Assembly: GCF_001012825.1 (NCBI RefSeq)
Contig: NZ_LCZJ02000019.1
Span: forward strand, 622,975-686,974
Direction of reading: 5' to 3'
DNA from: Paenibacillus etheri
GTDB lineage: Bacteria; Bacillota; Bacilli; Paenibacillales; Paenibacillaceae
Length of the DNA stretch: 64,000 bases
Positions 25,101-32,917 of this stretch are shown one piece after another. The notes under the pieces are model-generated. The model was given only the letters and a program-made list of their open reading frames with translations, was not told the DNA's origin and did not search any database. The stretch's first letter is position 1. Every line of letters starts with the position of its first letter. The position numbers and the translations under genes are program-made.

Positions 25101-26004
25101 TAACGTTGCCAGAATCACCAGCATCATATTTGTATGCGATCGTGTTGTTTCCCGCATTCAGATTAAGGACTTCAACCTTAGCGCTCCATGAATCCCAATT
25201 TGCCAAGTTAGGAAGTGAGGTCTGGCCAATTTTGGTACCATTGACATAGATACTTACTGTCTTTGCGCTGCCACTTGCATTAGCATACTTCAACGTCACC
25301 TCACGACTGCCTGCTGCTGGCACGATAACCGTGAATGTCGTTGTTGCACCTTGTGTCAAGTATCCATCCACGAAGCCGGTACCGGAATATCCGGCATGAT
25401 CCCTGTTCACTTTAGCTCCTCCAGACAGCGAGGCAGATTCAGCTTCGTAAGTGCCAGATGAGGTTGGGGTTGGAGTAGGGTTAGGACCACTGGCGCCGTA
25501 AATCTCGAATTCAGATAGCTGTGCTGCCGGCCACCCTGTGTTGCTCGTTACATTCAGACGAACATAACGCGTACTTGTTGAGGCAAAGTCGATTGTAACG
25601 CTGTTACCTGCCACTGATGGGTCAAATACATAATTCGTAGACCCTACAATGGTAGTGAACGTGGATCCGTTTGTGCTACCTTGAACAGCCAGTGTTTGCG
25701 ACCGCGTCTCCCAACCAGCAGGGAGCTTAAGAACAATTTGATCAATATTCGTATTTGCACCTAAATCAACTTGAATCCATTGCGGGAATTCATTATTCGT
25801 ACTTTCCCAATACGTACCTTGATTACTGTCTTTAACATTGTCAGGACTATAAGTTTGAGATTGACCGCTCGCTGTTACATTTTTACCGAGTGTCAGGTTT
25901 GGTCCTCCGGAGGCAGAAGCAAAATTAAACGGACCCGCAGCCAAGAACAAACTTGAAACCAGCATGGATACTACTAGCGACCATACAACATACTTGTTAC
26001 GCAT
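22105..26004 (-). CDS. Secreted GH87-type alpha-1,3-glucanase (mutanase/mycodextranase)
   Basis: A 1299-residue exported enzyme. Order: signal peptide (1-31), discoidin/F5-8C carbohydrate-binding domain (about 34-170), CBM6/35-like domain (185-310), Thr-Pro linker (311-365), second discoidin domain (366-500), two CARDB-type domains (505-730), a jelly-roll-like domain (735-890), and a right-handed beta-helix catalytic domain starting near VTDYGAVANDGQDD. This is the layout of Bacillus circulans/Paenibacillus GH87 alpha-1,3-glucanases, plus the CARDB pair. Asp1073 and the Asp1096-Asp1097 pair have the 23-residue spacing of the catalytic aspartates known in that family. Substrates would be fungal wall or dental-type alpha-1,3-glucan. 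Start ATG 26004 has GAGGAGG about 12 bases upstream. Confidence 0.88.
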   Translation of the reverse strand: MRNKYVVWSLVVSMLVSSLFLAAGPFNFASASGGPNLTLGKNVTASGQSQTYSPDNVKDSNQGTYWESTNNEFPQWIQVDLGANTNIDQIVLKLPAGWETRSQTLAVQGSTNGSTFTTIVGSTNYVFDPSVAGNSVTIDFASTSTRYVRLNVTSNTGWPAAQLSEFEIYGASGPNPTPTPTSSGTYEAESASLSGGAKVNRDHAGYSGTGFVDGYLTQGATTTFTVIVPAAGSREVTLKYANASGSAKTVSIYVNGTKIGQTSLPNLANWDSWSAKVEVLNLNAGNNTIAYKYDAGDSGNVNLDQITVASTTTTPTSTPIPTVTPTPTQTPTPTQTPTQTPTATPTPTPTVTPTATPTPAPGSNIAFGKTITASSSTQTFVATNANDNDTSTYWEGGSNPSSLTLDLGANHNITSIVLKLNPATAWSTRTQTIQVLGHNQDTTTFGNLVAAQSYTFNPTSGNTVTIPVTATVKRLQLNITSNSGATAGQIAEFQVFGTPGANPDLMITGMSWTPTTPVETSAITLNTVVKNNGNASSAATTVNFYLNNELVGTAPVGLLTAGASTTASMKLNAGAKTAATYALSAKVDESNVILEQNEGNNSYTNGASLVIAPVSSSDLVGVASWTPSNPVANSTVAFNVNLKNQGTIASASGSHGVSVALKNSAGSTIQTFNGSYTGTITAGASINVTIPGTWTAVNGNYTVTTTVEVDANEVTAKQSNNVSTTNLVVYALRGASMPYSRYDTEDATLGGGATMKSVPTFDQALIASEASGQRYVALPSNGSNVGWTVRHGQGGAGVTMRFTMPDSSDGMGLNGSLDVYVNGVKVKTVSLTSYYSWQYFSGDMPGDAPSAGRPLFRFDEVHWKLDTPLQHGDTIRIQKNNGDSLEYGVDFLEIEPVPTAVARPANSVSVTDYGAVANDGQDDLAAFKATVNAAVAGGKSMYIPAGTFNLSSMWEIGSASNMINNFTVTGAGIWHTNIQFTNPNAAGGGISLRISGKLDFSNVYMNSNLRSRYGQNAIYKGFMDNFGTNSIIHDVWVEHFECGMWVGDYAHTPAIYASGLVVENSRIRNNLADGINYSQGTSNSIVRNTNVRNNGDDGLAVWTSNTNGAPAGVNNTFSYNTIENNWRAAAIAFFGGGGHKADHNYIIDTVGGSGIRMNTVFPGYHFQNNAGIVFSDTTIVTSGTSKDLYGGERGAIDLEASNDAIKNVTFTNIDIINTQRDAIQFGYGGGFENIVFNNININGTGLDGITTSRFSGPHQGSAIYTYTGNGSATFNNLTTTNIANPNLNYIQSGFNLTIH
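24925..25066 (-). repeat. Thr-Pro linker repeat in the GH87 gene
   Basis: Low-complexity hexamer-like repeats (GGTGTT/GGCGTT variants on the plus strand) encode the (TP)n linker between the CBM and the second discoidin domain. It could be length-variable by slippage in multiples of three or six. Confidence 0.8.
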
Positions 26005-26201
26005 TTTAATTTTAATCCTCCTCAAATATGTTAGATTCTCAAAAATACACGAACCTATCAGAGTGCTCAAATGGTAGCGTTTTCAATAGAGATCATCCAG
26101 AGCACATTAAAAAGAACCACACCCTCCCTTCACTTTCAGACACTCTCATTATAGAGAAATAGCGCCTAGAGCTAGAAGATGTAATTCTACGGAAAAGATA
26201 A

Positions 26202-26217
26202 GTGATACCATTATCAC
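26202..26217. promoter_or_regulatory. Perfect inverted repeat upstream of the GH87 gene
   Basis: GTGATA-CCAT-TATCAC, a 6-4-6 palindrome about 200 bases before the GH87 start, in an otherwise gene-free stretch. It may be an operator; no regulator is assigned. Confidence 0.35.
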
Positions 26218-26257
26218 AAAACTATGCAATTTACGGAATCTTTGACATCGGTTTAAA

Positions 26258-26287
26258 CAAAAAAGAGCCCGATTAACGAGCGCTCTC
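26258..26287 (-). terminator. Terminator overlapping the end of the second SMR gene
   Basis: GAGCGCTCG and CGGGCTC pair imperfectly around TTAAT and are followed by TTTTTTG on the minus strand; the hairpin overlaps the stop codon region at 26273. Confidence 0.65.
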
Positions 26288-26620
26288 TTTATCTACAGAA
26301 GGTGCGTTTAATAATACTACCCCTCCTACTATTAATACTATTCCGGCAAATGTAAGAATACCAAATGGATCTCCCCACACAATAATACCCACGAACGCTG
26401 TTAGAACTGTACCTACACCCGACCAAATCGCATAAGCTAAGCTTAACGGTAATTCTCTAAGACTTATGGATAAACTATAAAAAGCAATTACAAAACCAAT
26501 AATAACCCCTATAGAAGGGAATAATTGCGTGAATCCTTCTGACATTTTCAGCATAGTAGTACCTACGACTTCGCTAGCAATCGCAATACTTAGAGCTATA
26601 TATCCTGCATTTCTTTTCAT
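26273..26620 (-). CDS. Small multidrug resistance (SMR) efflux protein, second subunit
   Basis: A 115-residue protein with four membrane helices. The helix-1 Glu (ASEVVGTTMLK), which couples proton and drug exchange in SMR proteins, is present, as is the conserved AYAIWSGVGTVLTAFVG helix 3. It is 17 bases downstream of a second SMR gene. Paired SMR genes such as ebrAB or ykkCD work as antiparallel heterodimers, so I infer a two-subunit quaternary-cation or guanidinium-type exporter. Control is by the TetR regulator at the head of the operon. Confidence 0.88.
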   Translation of the reverse strand: MKRNAGYIALSIAIASEVVGTTMLKMSEGFTQLFPSIGVIIGFVIAFYSLSISLRELPLSLAYAIWSGVGTVLTAFVGIIVWGDPFGILTFAGIVLIVGGVVLLNAPSVDKESAR

Positions 26621-26637
26621 GCTACAGCCTCCAAATT

Positions 26638-26964
26638 CTAATGAGCCCCACCAGAAAGCTTCATAATAATTACACCACCAATGATGAGTAGCAGACCAAG
26701 GAATTTCTTACGATTAAAGTTCTCTTTATAAATGACTACACCAATTATAGCTGTCAATGCGGTACCAACCCCTGACCAAATCGCATAAGCCGTACCTAAT
26801 GGAATTGTTTTAAGCGCTAGAGAAAGACTATAAAATGCAAAGCCCATTCCAAGGATCACACCAATAGAAGGGAATATCCTTTTAAACCCGTTAGATACTT
26901 TTAGCATTGAACTGCCAAATACCTCACAGATGATCGCTGTTGCCAATAATACATATGAATTCAA
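26638..26964 (-). CDS. Small multidrug resistance (SMR) efflux protein, first subunit
   Basis: A 108-residue four-helix SMR protein. Key features: helix-1 Glu in CEVFGSSMLKVSNGF, helix-3 TAYAIWSGVGTALTAIIG, and a short cytosolic tail. It shares roughly half its residues with its neighbour at 26273-26620, from which it presumably arose by duplication, and should form a heterodimer with it. It begins 13 bases after the TetR stop codon, so all three genes are one operon. Confidence 0.88.
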   Translation of the reverse strand: MNSYVLLATAIICEVFGSSMLKVSNGFKRIFPSIGVILGMGFAFYSLSLALKTIPLGTAYAIWSGVGTALTAIIGVVIYKENFNRKKFLGLLLIIGGVIIMKLSGGAH

Positions 26965-26977
26965 AGATCGCCACTCC

Positions 26978-27511
26978 TTACTTCGTCATATTTATCAATT
27001 CTTGAATGACTTTCTTGCGTAATTCAACTTCTAACACACCTAGTCCGAACATCTCGGAATACCATAACCCATCAGCTGCCAACCTAACGATAGTAGAACG
27101 TACAGGATCAATGCCGTCGTTCTCTATGTTTTTTTGCCACATTGCATATTGATTTTGAAATTTACTAAGAATATCTGGATTGGTAAAAAGAGCAGCCGTT
27201 AGTGCGGTGCCGATCTCTTTGCCTTCCTTAAGATCCTCATCTATAGCTTCAGCAAAAGCCCGACTCCACTTTCCTTTTTCAAGCGTTTCGCGCATTGCCC
27301 TATCTTGAACATTGGTAAAAAAATCGTTCGTCAACTCTTCCACCATTCCTATGATTAAAGCTTCTTTATTTGGAAAATGGTGCAGCAGCCCGCCCTTACT
27401 GACCCCGGCTTCTTTAGCAACAGCTTCAAGCGTAAGCTTCTCTACTCCATTATTTTTAACAACCATGGATGCAGCTATTATAATAGTTTTACGTTTAGAA
27501 TTACTGTTCAC
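26978..27511 (-). CDS. TetR-family transcriptional repressor of the SMR operon
   Basis: About 177 residues. The N-terminal helix-turn-helix is typical (VEKLTLEAVAKEAGVSKGGLLHHFPNKEALI); the C-terminal ligand domain has a Trp-rich end (MWQKNIENDG). Closest known relatives are SMR/QacR-type regulators. A perfect palindrome between its own -35 and -10 boxes (27537-27550) shows likely autorepression of the tetR-SMR-SMR operon. The start GTG 27511 has AGGGG eight bases upstream. Confidence 0.88.
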   Translation of the reverse strand: MNSNSKRKTIIIAASMVVKNNGVEKLTLEAVAKEAGVSKGGLLHHFPNKEALIIGMVEELTNDFFTNVQDRAMRETLEKGKWSRAFAEAIDEDLKEGKEIGTALTAALFTNPDILSKFQNQYAMWQKNIENDGIDPVRSTIVRLAADGLWYSEMFGLGVLEVELRKKVIQELINMTK

Positions 27512-27531
27512 GTTGATCACCCCTGTTATTT

Positions 27532-27561
27532 ACTATACCGTCTGGACGGTTTTGTTGTCAA
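27532..27561 (-). promoter_or_regulatory. Promoter and TetR operator of the efflux operon
   Basis: On the minus strand: -35 TTGACA (consensus) at 27561-27556, 18-bp spacer, -10 TATAGT at 27537-27532. In the spacer lies the perfect 6-2-6 palindrome ACCGTC-CA-GACGGT (27537-27550), placed to block RNA polymerase. Confidence 0.8.
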
Positions 27562-27583
27562 ATAAGAAATCTATCTTCATATT

Positions 27584-27608
27584 TAAAAAAAGCCCGGTAA
27601 TCCAGGCT
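27584..27608 (-). terminator. Terminator of the 27621-28100 gene
   Basis: AGCCTGG and CCGGGCT form a hairpin (one mismatch) around ATTA, followed on the minus strand by seven Ts. Confidence 0.75.
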
Positions 27609-27620
27609 CACATTTTAAAT

Positions 27621-28100
27621 CTATTGAGTTAAGTCTTTTATATACCAAACATCACAAGCAAAATGTTCCGAACCCGCAAGTGGCGCATTTAAACGATCAA
27701 ACCCGCATTTTGCATAAAAACGGTTAGCTCCATGCATGTTCTGCAATGTCTCCAGATAGCAATTGTTGTAATGAAGTTTGGCAAAGTCCAACGCAATATT
27801 CATTAGTTCGGTCGCTACCCCAGTGCCTCTGATAGCAGGGGTTAAATACATCTTTTGTAATTCGCATATATTCTCTTCGCTCCCGAAAGGTGCAATTCCG
27901 CATCCTCCTAACACTGTTCCTTCCTCTTCTACAATCCAATAGGCCCTATTCTCACTATGATTGTAATATTCATATAAATGATGCAGGCTGTCATCTTCCC
28001 AGGCAAGCCCTGCTCTATTCCCGCCAAACTCAATTAGGCAGTTCCTAATGATCTCTTCAATTGCATAATTATCCTTCATTTGTATTCTTCTGATGTTCAT
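27621..28100 (-). CDS. GNAT-family N-acetyltransferase
   Basis: A 159-residue single-domain acetyltransferase. The acetyl-CoA-binding segment is ELQKMYLTPAIRGTGVATELM (the Q/RxxGxG/A signature), followed by the family's C-terminal ANRFYAKCGFDRL helix-strand. Substrate unknown. The start ATG 28100 has an AGGGGA site ten bases upstream. It is a single gene between the tetR operon promoter and the RNase J gene, to which it is divergent, with a 124-base shared intergenic region. Confidence 0.88.
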   Translation of the reverse strand: MNIRRIQMKDNYAIEEIIRNCLIEFGGNRAGLAWEDDSLHHLYEYYNHSENRAYWIVEEEGTVLGGCGIAPFGSEENICELQKMYLTPAIRGTGVATELMNIALDFAKLHYNNCYLETLQNMHGANRFYAKCGFDRLNAPLAGSEHFACDVWYIKDLTQ

Positions 28101-28224
28101 GATTAATCGTTCCCCTAACTTTCGGTTATCAATTTATTGTCATTCTATTGTACCACTTCAATTTAAGGATAATTATAAGGGGTTTCATACATAATATAGG
28201 TAAATTTATTAAGGAGGGACTACA

Positions 28225-29892
28225 GTGAAAGTGGCAGCTAAGCAACTTTGGATTGCAGCGTTAGGCGGTGTGAATGAAATTGGTAAGAATATGTATTTCC
28301 TGCAATATGCTGATGATATTATTGTCATTGATTGCGGCTCTAAATTCCCGGACGAAAGTCTATTGGGAATTGACCTCATTATTCCTGATGTTACGTATTT
28401 ATTAAGCAATCTTGATAAGGTTCGAGCATTAGTAGTTACACATGGACATGAGGATCATATTGGAGGAATTCCGTATCTGCTCAAACAACTAAATCTTCCG
28501 ATCTATGCAACCCGGTTAACCTTAGGCCTAATTGAAAATAAACTGAGGGAACACGGGATATTACGTCAGACTAAGCTTCATGTCATTGATTCTGAGTCTA
28601 CTTTAAAGCTAGGAGCGATTACTACAACCTTCTTTAATACGAATCATAGCATACCGGATTGCCTTGGTGTTGTATTCGATACCCCTGAAGGGACCGTTGT
28701 TCATACTGGGGATTTCAAATTTGACATGACTCCTGTTAATAAGCAGTATCCCGATATACATAAAATGGCCGATATCGGGAAGAACGGTGTAAAGTTCCTG
28801 CTCTCAGAGAGTACTAATGCAGAACGACCAGGCTTCACCCCCTCTGAGAAACTCGTTGGTGCTCATATAGAAGAAGCATTCATGAAAGCTGACCGCAGAA
28901 TTTTCATCTCTACTTTTGCTTCAAATGTACATCGACTACAACAGATCATTGAAGCTGCTCATTTAACCAATCGTAGATTAACCTTATTAGGCAGAAGTAT
29001 GGTGAATGTTGTTCGGGTAGCCCAAGAACTAGGATACTTGACCATTCCGGATAACATGCTGATCGAGCCTACAGAAGCTTCTAAACTCCCCCCAGAGCAA
29101 GTAACTGTATTATGTACAGGCAGTCAAGGTGAGCCCATGGCTGCGTTATCGCGTCTGGCTAATGCAAGTCATAGGCAGATGGAAATCCAGGCTGGAGACA
29201 CCGTTCTGATTGCAGCTAATCCCATCCCCGGGAATGAACGTAATGTATCTAGAATTGTCGATAATTTATATGTACTTGGTGCTAAAGTCATCTATGGGTC
29301 ACGCAGCGAGCTTCATGTGTCTGGGCATGCAAGCCAAGAAGAGCTTAAGTTAATGTTAACCTTGATGAAACCTGAATATTTCATACCGATTCATGGTGAA
29401 TACCGGATGCTTCATCATCACAGCTTGTTGGCGGAGGCGGTTGGTGTTAATCCCAATAATATCTTTATTTTAAAAAATGGGGACATCGTCGAGTCTTCGT
29501 CAGGTGTTGTCCGCCAATCGGGCAAAGTGACTGCTGGACAGATCCTAGTGGATGGCCTTGGGATTGGCGATATTGGGAATGTCGTGCTTCGCGATCGTCG
29601 CCAGCTGTCGGCAGACGGCATTCTTATTACAGTGATTACACTAAGCCAAGCAGATGGACGTCTATTAAATGAACCGGATACTATATCCAGAGGATTCATC
29701 TATGTCCGTAATTCAGAAACTTTAATGGATGAAATCAACCAGCTTGTAACTTCCACTCTTCAAAAGATGAGTGAGCCTGACCTTGGCCAATGGAATATCA
29801 TCAAGCAGACCATCAAGGAGACTCTGAGTAGATTCCTGTACGAAAAAACGAAACGACGTCCGATGATTCTTCCAATCATCATTGAGGTTTAA
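28225..29892 (+). CDS. rnjA: Ribonuclease J
   Basis: A 555-residue metallo-beta-lactamase/beta-CASP ribonuclease, the normal length. The metal site motif HGHEDH is at residues 73-78, with further ligands in HTGDFKFD and HVSGHASQEELK (motif C); SESTNAERPG is the beta-CASP motif region. RNase J degrades and matures RNA 5' to 3' and cuts endonucleolytically in Firmicutes. Two paralogs (J1 and J2) usually exist; the full set of catalytic histidines favours an active J1-like enzyme, but the assignment is not certain. It starts with GTG and an AAGGAGG site seven bases upstream, and ends in a strong terminator. Confidence 0.88.
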   Translation: MKVAAKQLWIAALGGVNEIGKNMYFLQYADDIIVIDCGSKFPDESLLGIDLIIPDVTYLLSNLDKVRALVVTHGHEDHIGGIPYLLKQLNLPIYATRLTLGLIENKLREHGILRQTKLHVIDSESTLKLGAITTTFFNTNHSIPDCLGVVFDTPEGTVVHTGDFKFDMTPVNKQYPDIHKMADIGKNGVKFLLSESTNAERPGFTPSEKLVGAHIEEAFMKADRRIFISTFASNVHRLQQIIEAAHLTNRRLTLLGRSMVNVVRVAQELGYLTIPDNMLIEPTEASKLPPEQVTVLCTGSQGEPMAALSRLANASHRQMEIQAGDTVLIAANPIPGNERNVSRIVDNLYVLGAKVIYGSRSELHVSGHASQEELKLMLTLMKPEYFIPIHGEYRMLHHHSLLAEAVGVNPNNIFILKNGDIVESSSGVVRQSGKVTAGQILVDGLGIGDIGNVVLRDRRQLSADGILITVITLSQADGRLLNEPDTISRGFIYVRNSETLMDEINQLVTSTLQKMSEPDLGQWNIIKQTIKETLSRFLYEKTKRRPMILPIIIEV

Positions 29893-29918
29893 TGTAGTAA
29901 TACACCTGAATAGATGTA

Positions 29919-29962
29919 GGCGAATTCACACTCAATTATGAGTGAGAATCCGCCTTTTTTTG
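29919..29962 (+). terminator. Terminator of the RNase J gene
   Basis: GGCGAATTCACACTC pairs with GAGTGAGAATCCGCC (two mismatches) around AATTAT, followed by seven Ts. Confidence 0.9.
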
Positions 29963-30116
29963 TTTTATAATTTTTATTACTCTTCTTTTATATATCCTGC
30001 TGATAGAATTAGATTCAAGTGCAATTTTCACATACAGAAGTAGAACTAAGCAAGAATTATCAAAATCCCTTTAAATGGGTGAGGTATATTAATACCAGAA
30101 CAAGGAGGTGTTTAGA

Positions 30117-30995
30117 CTGTATTACAAGATGATTCACAATAGTATTGAATTTATTGAGAAACATTTGGAAGAAGAACTGAATCTGGACAAAATTGCGAAA
30201 GAGGCTGGATTCTCCAAATTTCATTTCCACCGACTCTTTCAGAAATATGTCGGCAAAAGCGTAGCTGAATACATCCGTTCCCGTAGATTGAGTTCTGCTG
30301 CCCAACTACTGCTCTATTCCGAAGAACGCATTCTAGATATTGCAATGCTTTATGGTTTTGATAGCCAGGAGGCTTTTACACGAGCTTTTAAAGGACTTTA
30401 TGCTCTCCCCCCAGCCCAATACAGATCTCAGATGAAACTATTGATTCAGGAAAGAGAGGAATTTACCATGTCCGATATTAATGGTTGGTTCATCACCGGA
30501 ACATCCCCCAGCAAATATAAGGCATCATTAGATATGCAGATTTACCATAAGGGAAGGAACTCAGTATCATTGGAATGCGCAGCAACTGAACCACTCGAAG
30601 GGAATGAATTCGGTACTCTAATGCAGCAGTTTGACGCAAAAAAATATCTTGGGAGACGGATGCGGTTTGCCGGCTTTATCCGGACCGAGGAAGTCAGCGA
30701 CTGGTGCGGCTTATGGATGCGTATTGATGACAAGCTCCAGAATATGCTGGGCTTTGACAACATGCAGTACAGAAGTATTAAAGGAACGGCTTCCTGGAAT
30801 TTTTACGCTTGTGTGTTGGATATCCCTACAGAGGCGGATTGTATCAACATTGGCATTCTCCTATCGGGATCCGGTAAGATTTGGCTAGATGACTGCACCT
30901 TTGAAGAAGTGGGCATGGACGTTCCCGTCACCGATTCCCGCGCACGGAAAGATGAAATTCCGACGGAACCGCAGAATCTGAAGTTTGAAGCCTAA
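30117..30995 (+). CDS. AraC-family regulator with C-terminal beta-sandwich domain
   Basis: A regulator of about 292 residues. The N-terminal 100 residues hold two AraC helix-turn-helix units (LNLDKIAKEAGFSKFHFHRLF and ILDIAMLYGFDSQEAFTRAFK). The rest is a beta-rich module (about 130-285, KKYLGRRMRFAGFIRTE and a final GSGKIWLDDCTFEEV) that looks like a carbohydrate- or ligand-binding jelly roll; its ligand is unknown. Start choice: an ideal AAGGAGG stands eight bases before CTG at 30117, and the resulting N-terminus, MYYKMIHNSIEFIE, is where related AraC proteins begin. GTG 30108 overlaps the site and ATG 30129 is too far from it, so I favour CTG. Confidence 0.8.
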   Translation: MYYKMIHNSIEFIEKHLEEELNLDKIAKEAGFSKFHFHRLFQKYVGKSVAEYIRSRRLSSAAQLLLYSEERILDIAMLYGFDSQEAFTRAFKGLYALPPAQYRSQMKLLIQEREEFTMSDINGWFITGTSPSKYKASLDMQIYHKGRNSVSLECAATEPLEGNEFGTLMQQFDAKKYLGRRMRFAGFIRTEEVSDWCGLWMRIDDKLQNMLGFDNMQYRSIKGTASWNFYACVLDIPTEADCINIGILLSGSGKIWLDDCTFEEVGMDVPVTDSRARKDEIPTEPQNLKFEA

Positions 30996-31050
30996 AGTTT
31001 GTTTACCGGAGCAAAGTCTTGAGAAATGATCTATTGCATCTATTATATAA

Positions 31051-31100
31051 AAAAACAGGATACCCTTCGGAGAATCGAAGTAAGGTATCCTGATCCTGTT
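31051..31100. terminator. Bidirectional terminator between AraC and ABC-F genes
   Basis: AGGATACC and GGTATCCT, with an inner TTCG/CGAA stem, form a long hairpin with A-run on the left and CTGTTT on the right. It serves the converging genes ending at 30995 and 31130. Confidence 0.8.
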
Positions 31101-31129
31101 TATAAGATTCGTTATTTGAACTAGTATAC

Positions 31130-32686
31130 TTAGAATACTTTTGTCGTCCAATCTTCGCAATTCCAGATATCGGTCACGATGTCCTGATAAAAATCTGGTT
31201 CGTGAGAAATCATAAGAATGCTTCCTTTGTATGCTTTCAGTGCACGTTTCAGTTCATCTTTGGCATCGATATCCAAGTGGTTCGTCGGCTCATCCAGTAC
31301 GAGAATGTTAGTCTCACTGTTAATGAGCTTGCAAAGACGCACTTTAGCCTTTTCTCCACCACTAAGAACAGCAATCTTACTTTCGATATGTTTCGTCGTC
31401 AGTCCGCATTTGGCAAGGGCAGCACGTACTTCGAATTGTGAAAGGGAAGGGAATGTATCCCAGATCTCCTCGATACAAGTCTTGTAATTACCTTCTTTCA
31501 TTTCTTGCTCAAAGTATCCAATCTCTTGATGGTATCCACGTTCTACAGAACCGGACAATGCTTGGATTTCGCCTAAGATGCTACGGAGCAACGTTGTCTT
31601 ACCGATCCCGTTCGCACCAACTAGCGCAATCTTTTGTCCACGCTCCATCAACAAATTAAGCGGTCTGGACAACGGTGCATCATATCCGATAACCAATTCT
31701 TTTGCCTCGAAAATCATCTTACCCGCAGTTTTTCCTTCTTTAAAATTAAACTGTGGTTTTGGCTTTTCTTTTGCAATCTCGATGATTTCCATCTTGTCGA
31801 GCTTCTTCTGTCTGGACATCGCCATGTTACGAGTAGCTACGCTGGCTTTATTACGCGCAACGAAGTCTTTCAGCTCTGCGATTTCTTGTTTCTGACGATT
31901 ATATGCAGATTCAAGCTGTTGTTTTCTCATTTCGTAGACCTGTTGGAATTGCTCATAATCACCCACATAACGAGTCAGCTTTTGATTCTCCATATGGTAG
32001 ATCAGATTAATAACGCTGTTCAAGAAGGGCATGTCATGAGAGATCAGGATAAATGCATTATCATACTCTTGAAGATAACGTCTCAGCCATTCAATATGCT
32101 GCTCATCCAGATAGTTCGTAGGCTCATCTAGGAGCAAAATATCCGGTTTTTCAAGCAACAGCTTCGCAAGCAAGATTTTGGTACGCTGACCACCACTAAG
32201 ATCAGCTACGTCACGATCCAATCCAATATCTGTGATTCCTAGACCGCGCGCGGTTTCTTGTATCTTTGCATCGATCATGTAGAAATCTTGATTTGTAAGT
32301 GTATCTTGGATGGTACCAACTTCTTCAAGCAGCCTTTCCAGCTCTTCAGGCGTCACGTCACCCATTCTGCCGTACATATCGTTCATCTCTTGCTCAAGAT
32401 CAAAGAGGTATTGAAAAGCCCCTCTGAGTACATCTTGAATGGTCATGCCTTTGGTCAACACTGCATGCTGATCTAGGTAGCCGACACGCACCCGTTTAGA
32501 CCATTCAACTTTACCTTCATCTGGCTGCAGCTTGCCTGTAACAATATTCATAAAAGTGGATTTACCTTCGCCGTTAGCGCCGAATAATCCGATATGCTCG
32601 CCTTTTAGAAGACGGAATGAAACATCCTTGAAGATCGCACGATCTCCAAAGCCATGACTTAATCCTTCTACATTTAATATGCTCAT
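31130..32686 (-). CDS. ABC-F family ATPase (YbiT/YkpA-like)
   Basis: A 518-residue cytosolic protein with two ABC ATPase domains and no membrane segment. Domain 1: Walker A GANGEGKST, signature LSGGQ, Walker B LLLDEPTNYLD. A linker of about 80 charged residues (YEMRKQQLESAYNRQKQE) follows, then domain 2: GANGIGKTT, LSGGE, LVLDEPTNHLD. ABC-F proteins bind the ribosomal E site; some help stalled translation and others protect from antibiotics. The linker here is short and lacks the extended antibiotic-resistance type, so I favour a housekeeping or cold-stress member. AAAGGTG lies seven bases before the ATG. Confidence 0.88.
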   Translation of the reverse strand: MSILNVEGLSHGFGDRAIFKDVSFRLLKGEHIGLFGANGEGKSTFMNIVTGKLQPDEGKVEWSKRVRVGYLDQHAVLTKGMTIQDVLRGAFQYLFDLEQEMNDMYGRMGDVTPEELERLLEEVGTIQDTLTNQDFYMIDAKIQETARGLGITDIGLDRDVADLSGGQRTKILLAKLLLEKPDILLLDEPTNYLDEQHIEWLRRYLQEYDNAFILISHDMPFLNSVINLIYHMENQKLTRYVGDYEQFQQVYEMRKQQLESAYNRQKQEIAELKDFVARNKASVATRNMAMSRQKKLDKMEIIEIAKEKPKPQFNFKEGKTAGKMIFEAKELVIGYDAPLSRPLNLLMERGQKIALVGANGIGKTTLLRSILGEIQALSGSVERGYHQEIGYFEQEMKEGNYKTCIEEIWDTFPSLSQFEVRAALAKCGLTTKHIESKIAVLSGGEKAKVRLCKLINSETNILVLDEPTNHLDIDAKDELKRALKAYKGSILMISHEPDFYQDIVTDIWNCEDWTTKVF

Positions 32687-32917
32687 TTATGGACACCTTT
32701 TTCTTATTTTTCTCGCTATATTATAAGCAGGATTACACAAAAACTCAATGGAGAAGCAAAAAAATATCATATTATGGCCCATAATGCGAAATATCGCAGC
32801 TATTCCGTTCCTATCTGCCTCATGGAGATTTTGCGCTGGCGATTACACACCAACTTTTATATGATAGTATGCAGAGATGCATATAGCGTTGAATTGAGCT
32901 TCTAAGGAGAGTCAGCG

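Noticed and set aside
26258-26640. Guanidine (ykkC) riboswitch upstream of the SMR genes
   Set aside because: The promoter leads directly to tetR with a leader of about 15 bases; no structured leader fits.
31130-32686. ABC-F antibiotic resistance protein (Vga/Lsa type)
   Set aside because: The inter-domain linker is not extended as in resistance members; a housekeeping ABC-F fits better.
32767-32800. Small palindromes ATTATG-GCC-CATAAT and GCGA-AATA-TCGC before the P-loop gene
   Set aside because: Short and AT-rich; no link to a regulator, so not called as operators.
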